From: Gadus chalcogrammus
Lineage: Eukaryota; Chordata; Actinopteri; Gadiformes; Gadidae
Assembly (NCBI RefSeq): GCF_026213295.1
Contig: NC_079418.1
Location: 3,037,887 to 3,101,886, forward strand
DNA length: 64,000 nucleotides
Reading direction: 5' to 3'
Position 1 is the stretch's first letter. Each line of letters starts with the position of its first letter. The notes under the pieces are model-generated. The model did not search any database and had not been told where the DNA came from. It saw only the letters and a program-made list of their open reading frames with translations. The translations under genes and the position numbers were made by a program. Below, one piece after another: positions 23,369-33,403 of this stretch.

Positions 23369-23995
23369 TTATAACTCGGTCGTGTCCTTGTTACGAGCAA
23401 GGAAAACCAGCATGTTAACCTTATGCGGTTTGAGAGAGGATCTGAGAGGGGTGACAACATTTCCAGCGACACTGAAAACCCTCTCGGATGGTGTGCTTGT
23501 TGCGCAAATACGCATGTACTTGCGTGCCACTTTGGAGAGCAAGGGAAATCTCTCCTGGTTGTTTCACCACCATGCCAGGGGGTTGTCATTAGAGTCGGTG
23601 GGTTCCTCCGGCAGGTAGCGAGTGAGCTCCAGGTCGGCTCTGGCTCTCTTCGGGACGGTTGCAGACGTGCTTGTCCGTGACTTCAGCAGGTCTCCGAGCG
23701 TTCTTTTTTTGGTGGGTGGTGGCACCGCTGTCTGCGCCAAGGACTCTGGCTGGTCAGCAGCTGACGCACTGCTGGCACCGCTCTCTCTGTCTTCCGTGTC
23801 CAACATTTCATTGTTTAGCGCGCACTTTGTCTCCTCCTCCGCATACTCATCAAAATTGTTGCCCCGATATCTTGGGTCCAGCAAGCAGGACTTTGCCAAA
23901 GTTGCTTGTAGAGCAGCTGGTCTGTACTTCTCCTCGAGAACAGTGCACATCTTCCGCTTGATGTCTGAGGCGGTAACCTTCCGCGAGCCGGGCAT
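23369..23995 (-). pseudogene. hAT transposase C-terminal remnant with in-frame stop
   Basis: The minus-strand frame encodes LDPRYRGNNF, an acidic linker, a Lys/Arg stretch (PPTKKRTLGDLL), LTRYLPEEP and NPLAWW. A TGA at 23564-23566 interrupts it. The same frame then continues [16 protein letters not shown], the hATC signature [23 protein letters not shown] and a TAA. Apart from that stop the dimerisation domain is complete. The BED finger and catalytic core are missing. This matches ZBED-type hAT transposases by the PSERVFSxAG motif. Confidence 0.9.
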
Positions 23996-24690
23996 ATCAA
24001 ACTGTTTATTGCCCTGCCTTGGGGTGATTATTCAGTTTATTCTACTTCGCGCCAGCCAACATAAAACAATTCATATACTTTAATAATTAGCCTTTTTCTT
24101 ATTCGTATTGCATGCTTATTAAATGTATGCTCTGTTTAATTCCATCTCCCTCGAAAAGTAGTTCCCTTTAGAACTACGGTGAATAACGTTAGCTCAACTG
24201 TAGGTAACGCGTTTCTATAGCAACCACACAAGGCTGGATCTGATCTCACTAGTTTAACAACGTAGTTGTTACATTCGTATCAAGTCAGCTTTAATGACGA
24301 TCGATCAAACATGCACTCCTTGGTTTATTTTTACAACGGACCTCATGTGTGAAATGTATGTGATAGAAAACGATACAAGCGGCGTATTGATCTACTGTGC
24401 TCAGTCAGCAGCAAGCAGAACCGACAAGTCAGCGGGCAATATGCCGGATTAATGCACCCCTCCCAGCCAATCAGAATCGAGCATTCTTAAATGAAGTATA
24501 GTAATGAACGTTAATGAATGGGTATCATGGCAACGCACGTTTCATTCTAGAATTCCACGGTCAGTTTCATGAACGCGCAACCCGCACCAGGTCATATGCG
24601 GTGATCGCGATGGCCCATTATCTACCGCGGTGTGCTCTAAATATCGCGATATTTCATTTTTGCGATTATTGCGACAGCCCTACCGGCCAC

Positions 24691-24791
24691 GCCTACTTCA
24701 CATAGGCCACACCCACTTGACCCTAACTAGCACGGCAGTGAGATTGGAGTTCAGAGATTCATTGAGGCAGACCCGCAGAGAGACCCGGGCC
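24691..24791. repeat. repeat C continuation
   Basis: GCCTACTTCACATAGGCCACACC is the reverse complement of blocks at about 26010 and 40730. It ends at the next element. Confidence 0.55.
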
Positions 24792-25551
24792 TGACTGTGC
24801 GTTCACAGCAAACGCGGCATTTCTCGCCCGTTCGCGTTGTCGCCGAAGTTTTGTCGTGCCACAAATCATAATCTGTAGCTGTGCAAGTTGTCGAATTTGA
24901 CGCGCCACAAGATAACCACCATTGCATGTCTTTACCTTTTGTGGAAGAGGGAGAGACGTCGGAGGACCCGACGCAGTATATTCATAATATTGTAATGACC
25001 ACGGAAGAGGCAGTGAATGAAGTATTGATTAGAGAGAGATTTATTAGATAGGCCTACCTAATAAACCGTTGGAACACACAAGACCGGAAACATAGCAACG
25101 CCGGTAAACAGGTAAACAAACCCCGAGAAGCCCAATCCCTATGAGAGCCCCCCGCGCTACGGACATCCGGAGGCGCACAGAGCTGTGATATTATATACAC
25201 ACAAATATTATATTATATTATATATAGAGCTCCGGGAGTCGCTAACGGCAACATTCACTTTCTCCTCCATGCTGCAGTTCACCCCGGAATGCGATGCACT
25301 GAGTTTGACGGTTGAACGCTGATTGGCTGTCATCACGCGAAATTCGCATCAAAGTTGAAATATTTCAACTCGAGCGAATTTGTCGCGCCACAAATCCTCG
25401 TGAACGTGTTCGCCTGTGCACGGCGAAAGTGTGGCGCGACAAATCAAAACTTGTCGCCGGTTTTCTCTCGTGAAAAATTCGCCCGATACGCGTCTATACG
25501 TTCACTTTGTATGGGATCCTGTCGCCCCGTCGCGTTTGGTGTGAACGCACA
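24792..25551. mobile_element. inverted-repeat element with TGTGCGTTCACA ends
   Basis: The ends CTGTGCGTTCACAGCAAACGC and GCGTTTGGTGTGAACGCACAG are inverted repeats of about 20 bases. The flanks TGA and TAA may be a decayed 3-bp duplication, as in Harbinger. No gene is inside. A short stretch near 25085 (CATAGCAACGCCGGTAAACA) matches the hAT MITE at 19616. The superfamily is uncertain. Confidence 0.65.
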
Positions 25552-26080
25552 GTAAGCCCGGGGCTCGACGTAGCTCTTCGATATATATTGCTCACACGCG
25601 TCTTAGATACAATTCCCTCCCTTTTGCTTCATAGTTACCATACCGAAATACTTTAACAATTAAAGTGAGTTAAAAGCGACCAAGGATTTGACTACTTTCT
25701 TCTAAAACGCAACATGTGGAAGAGTTTTTGAGCGTCGCGGTGGCAGCGCGTCTCCGGGCCTCAGCTTTTCTCAGAATCACGTACGGGGTCACCAAATTGT
25801 TGTGTTCTTGAAGAAAGTAGTCCAATACGGATCGCTTTTAACTCAGGTATGAGTTTCGGTATGGTAACTGAAGCAAAAGGAAGGAAATTGTATCTAACAC
25901 GCGTGTGAGCGACAAACAGCAGACCTTCGTGTCTATCTAGGAACTCCGGGCTGCCATGTGTTTCTGACCTCAAATCTGACTCCCGCTCTGGTTTGTATCA
26001 AGTAGGCGTGGCCTATGTGACGTATTGGCTCCGCCTTCCTCACCTGTCTAAATATACAGTCATCTATGGCTGTAATAGTT
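25552..26080. repeat. two repeat C fragments, head to head
   Basis: 25553-25700 is in one orientation and 25797-26080 in the other, forming an inverted pair around AGATACAATTCCCTCC / GGAAATTGTATCT. The second fragment is cut at TAATAGTT by the DIRS element and resumes at 29105. The short minus-strand frame at 25761-25973 lies across the repeat and is not taken as a gene. Confidence 0.7.
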
Positions 26081-26235
26081 CTATTTCATGTAGGCTACGC
26101 CGTCTAGGCTTCGCCTTATGGGCTTATCCCGTGCGCGTGCGCTGAAAATTCAAACTATGCACCTATCAGCGTGGGCACCGCTCACATTTCCCCACGGTAT
26201 CGTGTCTATATAACGCGGTGTATACCGTCGCTCAT
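26081..26235. repeat. DIRS left inverted terminal region
   Basis: The reverse complement of 28868-29065 in two blocks: CTACGCCGTCTAGGCTTCGCC and a roughly 95-base block ending GTATACCGTCGCTC. The latter contains a TATA-like stretch (TCTATATAACGCG), a plausible promoter for the element. Confidence 0.85.
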
Positions 26236-26277
26236 CCTCCCTTTTCTTTCAGCACTTGTACTTATCAGCGATAAGGA

Positions 26278-26880
26278 TTGAGATACTACCAGAAGAAGAC
26301 TTCTACAGCAGAACAACGGATCTCCCAAGCCGATGGCAGCGGCTCGGGAGAGGCCTCGGACAAACGGCCCTTTTCAGGGCCACCTGAGAGGGCTCCTGGG
26401 GCTAGGTCCTTCCCAGGACTCCTATGCGCCTCCTGTCCCGCCTCCCTGGCACCGGGTGACGGGCACGTGGCGTGTTTTCGATGCCTCGGCGCCGACCACG
26501 CCGCGGCTGCTATGGCGCCTGCCGGGAGCTGCCTGAAGAGGGGGTCCTCGCCAGGCATCTCTACTTCTCCCCTGCGGTGGACCTGGCTGACGCCATTGAC
26601 CTGTTCAGGGCCAGCCCTGACTACCACGATGGCGTCATCGACGCCGACGACGACGCCGTTTCCATGGACGACGTCTTCGGGGAGATCATGGGTGAGGTGG
26701 CGGCCATCAAAGGGATTCCGATGCCGGCCCCGCCTCTCGCCCCCATATCTGACGATATGCAGGGCGAGTGCTTTCGCACCCCATCTTCTTCCCGACGGGT
26801 TACCCAGTGCCCCTTGTTCCCGCCTGTGCAGCACTTTTTCAGTGCTGCCGGTGGGGACCCTTCTTCCCCTTGGAGCTCGA
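26278..26880 (+). pseudogene. DIRS gag-like region
   Basis: One frame reads LCASCPASLAPGDGHVACF followed by RCLGADHA, a Cys/His cluster typical of DIRS gag. Another frame reads DAIDLFRASPDYHDG and DDVFGEIMGEVAAIKG, matching the downstream gag part. The change of frame near 26530 shows at least one indel. The region ends abruptly at about 26870, where sequence jumps into RNase H, so the gag end and the entire reverse transcriptase were deleted. Confidence 0.7.
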
Positions 26881-27500
26881 CGCTGTGAGGAAAGTGCTGT
26901 TGCATTTCTTTCACCTGGTGCGCGGCCACCACGTTCTGATCGGGACAGACAGCGTGTCGGCGGCGGCGTATATCAACAGACAGGGGGGAGTCCCCTCCCC
27001 TGCTCTCCATCGAAAGGTGGTCGAGCTCTGGCTTTGGGCTCATCAGAATCTCCTCAGTCTGAGAGCCCTGCATATCGCGGGCGCTCAGAACTTTGGGGCG
27101 GACCTCATGTCTCGAGGCGGTCCCCGCCGAGACGAGTGGCGGTTACATCCCAACATTGTCAGACTGATCTGGCAGAGGTTCGGGACAGCGCAGGTGGACC
27201 TCTTCGCGTCCAGGGAGAACACGCACTGCAGGTGGTGGTTCTCCCTCAGCCCTCAGGATCTTCCCCCATTGGGGGTAGATGCGTTGGCACACACACCTTG
27301 GCCGCGGGCTCTCTTGTATGCGTTTCCCCCGCTCCAGCTGATCCTTCCTCTTCTGGAACAGGTCAGACAGGAGAGACTGTCCCTGATATTAGTGGCCCCG
27401 GAGAACCAATCAGCTCTGTGGTTTCCAGAGCTGGCCGCGCTCTCGCGGTCAGCGCCGTGGCCAGTACCGTTCAGGCCGAATTTTTTTTTTTGGAAAAAGG
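26871..27500 (+). pseudogene. DIRS RNase H and following conserved block
   Basis: ELDAVRKVLLHFFHLVRGHHVLI is followed by GTDSVSAAAYINRQGG (RNase H Asp region) and LHIAGAQNFGADLMSRG (HIxGxxNxxADxLSR motif). EWRLHPNIVRLIWQRFG, VDLFASRENTHC and WPRALLYAFPPLQL follow, blocks shared by DIRS and Ngaro elements. The region degrades RNA in the RNA-DNA hybrid in working relatives. The frame is open but lacks the reverse transcriptase upstream, and a T-run near 27480 shifts frame before the recombinase. Confidence 0.85.
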
Positions 27501-28344
27501 TTTGGCCTTCTCCACTATCAAGGTCTATGCGGCAGCCGTTTCGGCTGGCCATGCAGGCTGTGATGTTGGACCGATCTTCAGCCATCCACTGGTCAAGAGA
27601 TTCTTGCGTGGGGCTAGACGGGTTAGGCCTGTTTCACGCGTGCTTACACCACGCTGGGATCTCCCCACCGTGTTGAGCGGATTGTCCAGGGATCCTTTCG
27701 AGCCTCTTTCTCAGGCCCCCTTGGATGCCCTGTCATTTAAGACGGCACTCTTGTTGGCCTTGGTTTCTGCCAAGCGTGCCGGTGAGCTAACCGCTCTGTC
27801 TGTCAGCCCGAGTTGCTTGTTGCTAAACGAGGACAGCTCCTTTGCGTTGCTCAGACCTAATCCTGCATTCCTCCCGAAGAACATTAAGTTATTTTCGGTC
27901 AAGGGATATTGTGCTTAAGGCTTTTCACCCCCCGCCTCATTCTAGTGAGGCGGAGGCGGAGTTGCATCTCTTGTGCCCGTTCGGGCGTTGGCTATGTACG
28001 TGAATCGCTCGGCCGCGTTCCGCTCCACACAATAGTTGTTTTTGTGTTATAGCGACGCTAGCAGGGGCCGCGCTCTCTCTAAGCAGCGGTTTTCTCGCTG
28101 GGTATGTGAGGGTGTTTGCTTAGCCTACTCTCGGCAGGGCTTGGCGCCACCGTTGGGCGTTAAAGCTCACTCCACACGGAGCGTGGCCGCTTCAACGGCT
28201 CTACTCAAGGGCGTTTCGGTGGAAGACATCTGCGCGGCTGCGTCTTGGTCTTCCCCGGCCCCTTTGTCCGTTTTTACATGTTAGACATGTCCAGGGGCTC
28301 ACTCGGCAACTCTGTGCTGGAGTCCGGGACCCCTTTTACGGCTT
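27500..28344 (+). pseudogene. DIRS tyrosine recombinase
   Basis: The recombinase inserts the circular cDNA. FSTIKVYAAAVSAGH is the N-terminal SAM-like helix region. SAKRAGELTAL carries the first catalytic Arg, AHSTRSVAASTALLKG the His-x2-Arg, and RFYMLDM the tyrosine. A frameshift lies near 27975 (between CPF and VRALAMYV), a TAG near 28030, and one base is out of step at CCGGCCCC (about 28262) just before the tyrosine block. The catalytic residues survive but the frame does not. Confidence 0.85.
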
Positions 28345-28867
28345 AAGAATATAGACATGTTTTTTAAAGCGGCGTGGTTGGATTTCCTCTCGCCGGCTGG
28401 CGAGTTGGACTTGATTACCAGTCTTACTCTCCCACCCTTTTTTCAAATGAAAAACAGGCTAGGGAGGTTTTTCTATTGGCTCGCCAATTGTCAGGTGGCT
28501 TTGTTTGCCAGTGTGGCACTCCCGCCGTTTTCTTCTAATAAGAAACGGCCGAGAGAGTCCTTATTGGAGAGCCGGATTCTGTGGCTCCGCCCCCGGTAGT
28601 AGCAGACCTAATGGAAACCATGTTGCTCTGGTTTTTCTTTTCCTTTTCATGGGTTCCATGAAGCACAGATTTGAGCCGGAGTCTTTACAGACTCACTTTT
28701 TTCTCCCTTGATCATTGCCTTGCTTGATCTAGGAGAAATTCGTTTTTTATTAAGCTGTTGTGTTTTACACTTCCTTGGCTTTTTTGAGTCTTAATGTGTT
28801 CTGGTGATTTAGGTCGTTTTGACTGGGGTCCAGCAGGAGTACATTGATCGGGCTCCGCTCGCAGCTT

Positions 28868-29104
28868 CACCTTAGCCCATAAGGCGAAGCCTAGACGGCG
28901 TAGCCTTCATGAAATAGAATGATAGTTATGTTATTATAACTCTAGTTCTATGATTGTAGGCGTAGCGGTGAGCGACGGTATACACCGCGTTATATAGACA
29001 CGATACCGTGGGGAAATGTGGGCGGTGCCCACGCTGATAGGTGCATAGTTTGAATTTTCAGCCTACAATCATAGAACTAGAGTTATAATAAAATAACTAT
29101 CGTT
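28868..29104. repeat. DIRS right inverted region and hairpin tail
   Basis: It contains the complement of the left end. Two arms follow, about 28919-28960 and 29063-29104, that pair with each other (TATTATAACTCTAGTTCTATG and its complement). Such complementary end arrangements are expected for DIRS circle formation. Confidence 0.8.
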
Positions 29105-30167
29105 ATTGAAGCTTGTATGTAGGGTCCTGCTCCCCTTGTGGCTATATATAGTAATAACAGCTTATGTGTTCGATCTTGCTCGCATGTGGCTATGTGGAGG
29201 TAACGCAGCTTGTGTTTTCGATCCTGCTTCCTTGTGGCTATGTGGGTGTAACGGTGCGGCGGCCCGTTACTGCAGGCAATGGATAAAAACAGGACTGACA
29301 CCAGGAGTTACAAGTACCCTTTTATTTAAACACACACAGAACATTCCAACACGTTCATGACGCCACCTGCAACACACAAAAAAACATGCGTTATGAGAAA
29401 GCCGGTCGGGGGGACACGGTACAAACAAGGAAATCGTAAACACTCACGTTACGGTTGCGCTGGCTTCCGGGTGTCGGGGACTGCGGGAGGACCCGACGTG
29501 AAGTCCGGAAGAACATTTGTGCGGTGGGGGCGTGACGTCAGGCGGGCGAGACCAAGGGTGTGAGAGGAGAGGGGTGTGTTGGGGTACTTGGGGAATATTT
29601 AAGGTGTCAGGGAAGTAGAGGTTAAGGTTGGGTTTTAGACGAATAGGTCTGGAGTAAGGTGGGTAACTAGCGGTGGGGATAGGTAAATCGGAAATGGGTA
29701 GGGGAGGGTTAATTGAATTAAGAGGGGTATGGGTTAGGCCAGGGAGGATATATTCAGGTCCAAATCATGTAGGTGGGGCAGAAGGGTCTGAGGTGAGCGG
29801 GTGAAAACACCTGGCTCTTAGATCAGCCAAGGGCTGTATTAGTGCCGAGGGGAGGACTGTTGTTTTTTTGATTATTGATAGTTTGATTAGTGATAGTTAT
29901 TTAGAATTATTGATTGGTTTTTTTGTGTATATTCATTATTCATTTTTTTTGCCTCCTGAGGGACATTCTTGTACCGGAATAAAGTCAGGCCAACGGCCTT
30001 ACTAACAGCTTTCATACTGCCTCCAATCCTTCCACCGCCGCAAGGCTCATCCTGGTAACAGTGGGTCAGGGGTGCAAACTCATCAGGGATGAAAAAGGTG
30101 ACAAGGACCCAAACCCCCTCGCAGAATATATATATACACACACACTATATATATATATATTTCATAT
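29105..30167. other. repeat C units, then unassigned non-coding DNA
   Basis: 29105-29255 holds three inverted repeat C units (CTTGTGGCTATGTGG). From 29255 to about 29640 the DNA is CpG-richer and unassigned. About 29940-30120 contains a block (GGGTGCAAACTCATCAGGGA) reminiscent of interspersed fish repeats, but I cannot name it. TA and CA microsatellites lie at 30127-30160. Confidence 0.5.
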
Positions 30168-30566
30168 GGGTCATTCTACGAAACGGGTGCCATTTGAGTC
30201 CACAGCATTTCATGATCTTCAAAGGATGTAAAACATTGTCAAAATGTGTTCCAAAAGTTCAAGGTTGTAAATGGTACTGTTTTTAATTACATGATTAATG
30301 TTTAAATAACATTGCAAAATTAAAACAAACACTTTTTAGACATTATTAGTAAGGATATGGCTGGTTTTGCCATGTCCGCAATGACCAACATGGAATTTGC
30401 ATTAACCTTTTTAACTAAAAAATATTATTTCTAAACAAAACCTTTATTATACTAAGGATTAAAGTTATGCCCCTGACACTATACAATAGATTTATTCAAA
30501 ATAAAACATTATATGCAAAAAAAGTCATTATAAAGTCATTAAAAGTCATGTCCCCCATTTTGTCTT

Positions 30567-30960
30567 ACAACCCCGTAACGCTTACAATTTCTGCCTATTA
30601 AGAATGCACTGTTGCTTTAAATGATATCAGAGAGAGGAAGTGACATCATTCGAACCCTTGCAGGAGTCAAGAGCAGGCAAGTTCCCACATTATTTTAAAT
30701 TGTTTATTTGCTGTTTTTGTGTGTTAGACAGGGTCCGTCAAGCTTAGTCTTACAGCCCCGTAACGCATAATAGATAGGGAAACTGTTTTAATTTTTTTTT
30801 AAATCCATTTGTAATGTTTAGAAAATTATATTTAAGTCTGATTAGTGTAGTTGCTAGCTCAGCTAGTTGACCACATGGTAAGCGGCAGCCATTTTAAGGT
30901 GAAATTTACCACTCCGTAACATACCACCCCGTAACACTGTATATTGTTACGGGGTGGTAA
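30567..30960. promoter_or_regulatory. left subterminal ACCCCGTAAC motif cluster
   Basis: Five copies: 30567-30580 (ACAACCCCGTAACG), 30752-30765 (ACAGCCCCGTAACG), 30906-30921 (TTACCACTCCGTAACA), 30923-30937 (TACCACCCCGTAACA) and 30945-30960 in reverse (TGTTACGGGGTGGTAA). Three more lie at the right end. Such paired subterminal repeats are usually transposase-binding sites. The last two here form an inverted pair. Confidence 0.75.
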
Positions 30961-31089
30961 AGGGAGTTGTAGAGGGGTTATTTTTGCCATTTAAATATGA
31001 AAATTCATTGTATATATAATTTATATCATATTTTATATTATAATAATATATTATAAAGAATAATAACATTCCATAATTTGCAGATTATC

Positions 31090-33362
31090 ATGGCTCCACT
31101 AAGTAATGCAGAAAGACAAAGACGATTCCGTGCCCGCCGGGATGCAGATCAAGAGAGGAGGCAGATGTACCTAGAGAGTGAGCAGCAGAGATGGAGACGA
31201 GATGTAGAAGGAGGGCAGAAGAAGTTAGTTAAAAACTTAAATGAAAGAGACCAGAGACAGCTAAGAAAGAAGTGGAGGGAACAGAATGGAAGGAGAAAGC
31301 AGAAAAAGGCAATGTTGGGGGCTTTCCATACCCCTCCTGAAAGCCCAGAGAATGTACAGCCAGGATCTGCAGACAGGCAGCAGGCAGGACCTTCAAGGTA
31401 GCATTCAGTTATAGGGAATATAAGTGGAGAGTAGCCTAGATAAAAAGCCACCATGTATATTGACTGACATACTGAATTTGCTATTTTTTAGGCAACATGA
31501 AGCAGGGAAGCGGCTGTGGAGGAAGAATAAAGATCGCCTCAAGAAAGAAGTAGAGAAATTAACAAAATTGCTGGAGAAGGAGAGGAAGCGTTCAGATAAA
31601 TACAGAAAAAAATACAAACGATCAAATAAAAGTGAGTCTCCACGCTCAAAAGTGCAACAATTGACAAAAAGTGGAAGATTAACACCAACAATCAGGAAAA
31701 AACTCCTCTACCATGAAGCTTTAATAGAAGATATCAAAAACAAGTACAAGACAGCAAGAAAAGAACGCGAAAAACAGCTTATCGCAAAGGTAACTGTTGG
31801 AGGGATTGTGAAGAGATACCGACTCCAAACATTTGCAGAAAAGCTACTAGGATTTTCAAAAAAGCGCCGCTTTCTCCAAGGTGAAACCATCAGCAGCACC
31901 ACAAGAAAACCCACTAGTAGACTTCGTCCTGGCTTGAAAGCAGAGGTGCATTCCTTTTACAGAAGAGACGATGTCAGCCGGATAACTACTGGACGCAAGC
32001 AAACCATCACCCGAGGCAAGGTGAAAAAACAAGAGGTTTCTAATGGATACAATGAAGAACCTGCACAGAAAATTTGTTGCAGAACAGGAGCACTTCATTT
32101 CCTACTCCCTTTTCTGTAGACTGCGTCCATTTTGGGTTGTACATCCCACTCTGTCAGATCGTGAAACCTGTTTGTGCAAGATTCATGCGAATCTTGAATT
32201 TGTGGTCATGAAGATGTATCACTTGAAACTAATTGAGACAACCAATCATGAGAGTTTAACCAAGATGATTACATGTGATTTCTCTAACAAGTGCTGCATG
32301 TACGATGAGTGTGTGGAATGCAAAAACAAAATTATCCAGCTCCCTCAGTTTGATGCTGTGAAGACGGTTACCTTCCCTCAGTGGGCCACAGCTCAGAAAG
32401 AAAGAGGACATGAAGGATGGAACCACTGTTAGGTACACATTGAAGAAGCTGGTGGAAGATTCCCAAGGAAATCTGGTGGATTTGTTCCATGCCTTTCTAC
32501 ACAAATTCAAGAGGCACACTTTTAACATAATTCAGCAGTACTCTTACTGCAGAAAGTTAAAAGAAAACCTGACAAAAGAAGAGGCAATAATTCATATTGA
32601 CTTTTCTGAGAATTACTCAAATACAGCTAATTTTTTTTAATTACGCAAATACAGCTCAGAGATCCAGTCTGTTCGCTTTGGCGCCTCGCAAAATCAGGCC
32701 ACGCTACACACTGGTGTGCTCTATCTAGGTGGAGACAAAGAGGTCGTGCCCTTTTGCTCTGTCACCCTCGAAACAAAAGGGTCCTCCGGCTATATGGGAG
32801 CACATGGCTCCAGTGCTGGATCATGTGCAAACGAATTACCCTCTGGTGTCTGTCCTTCACTTTCTTAGTGATGGGCCATGCACTCAATATAAACAGAAAA
32901 AGGAATCTGTACCTTTTCAGTACTGAGCTTGCAAGAAGAGGGCTGAAATGTGGTATGTGGAACTTTTTTGAAGCCAGTCATGGAAAGGGGGCTCCTGATG
33001 GCGTGGGAGGAGCCTTGAAAAGAACGGCAGACCAGTTGGTCAACACTGGCAGTGACATCCCTGATGCACACACATTATTCTTGGCCCTCTCAAACACAAC
33101 CACAAGCATTAAGTTGTTCTTTATTCCGGCGGAAGCTGTGGATCATGCAGTGCAGCAGATGCAAAATCAGATTCCCCCAGTGCCATCTATAATGAAGTGT
33201 CACCAAGTTGTGACATATATTCTAGGTGAGGTCCTCTATCGAGAGGTGAGCTGCATGTGCTCCACCAAGAAGCAGCTAAACTGTCAGTGCTTTAACACCT
33301 TGCATTTCAGTTTTCACAAGCCTGCCCCAAAAGCCCCAAATACCCCAATTGAGCTCCTGCGT
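31090..33362 (+). pseudogene. transposon DDE-like protein, N-terminal and core part
   Basis: Exon 1 (31090-31397) starts MAPLSNAERQRRFRARRDAD and is highly basic. The donor is AAG|GTAGCA, the acceptor TTTTTAG|GCAACATG (31492), and the frame joins as GPSR-QHEAGKRL. A coiled-coil basic region follows, then SYSLFCRLRPFWVV, DRETCLCKIH, IHIDFSENYS (32593-32616), LHFLSDGPCTQY (SDGP at 32867-32878) and WNFFEASHGKGAPDG (32961-33000). The spaced Asp, Asp and Glu suggest an RNase-H-fold transposase; this is inference. I know the protein only as a widespread uncharacterised fish transposon protein. Frameshifts near 32031, 32403, 32720 and 32890, plus a small insertion with stop at 32625-32650, kill it. 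It is then split by the inner transposon at 33363. Confidence 0.78.
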
Positions 33363-33403
33363 CATGTGACTTTTGGTTGTCGGACGCCATTTTGGCAGTA
33401 AAC

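Larger units (their letters stand above)
22977..24682 (-). mobile_element. 1.7-kb hAT transposon derivative
   Basis: The ends TAGGGCTGTCACGG and GCGACAGCCCTA are flanked by CCGGCCAC on both sides (22969-22976 and 24683-24690), a perfect 8-bp duplication. Subterminal CGCGATAT motifs occur at both ends. Only the 3' part of a transposase gene is left, so it is an internally deleted, non-autonomous copy. It lies in repeat C. Confidence 0.92.
26081..29104 (+). mobile_element. DIRS-type tyrosine-recombinase retrotransposon, internally deleted
   Basis: DIRS elements copy through RNA but integrate with a tyrosine recombinase and make no target duplication. Order here: inverted end (26081-26235), gag-like region, RNase H, tyrosine recombinase, inverted end (28868-29065), then a short self-complementary tail. 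The ends share TAGGCTTCGCCTTATGGGCT and its complement, and GACGGTATACACCGCG in both. GTT stands at both junctions (26078-26080 and 29102-29104). The reverse transcriptase between gag and RNase H is missing. Repeat C continues across the insertion, which supports the boundaries. Confidence 0.88.

Noticed and set aside
23266..23618. Open frames across the CA run and the hAT end
   Set aside because: They are shadows of the true minus-strand hAT frame at 23369-23995.
29887..30141. Minus-strand frame with a Gly-rich CGGGRIGG stretch
   Set aside because: It falls in an apparent interspersed repeat with no recognised domain.
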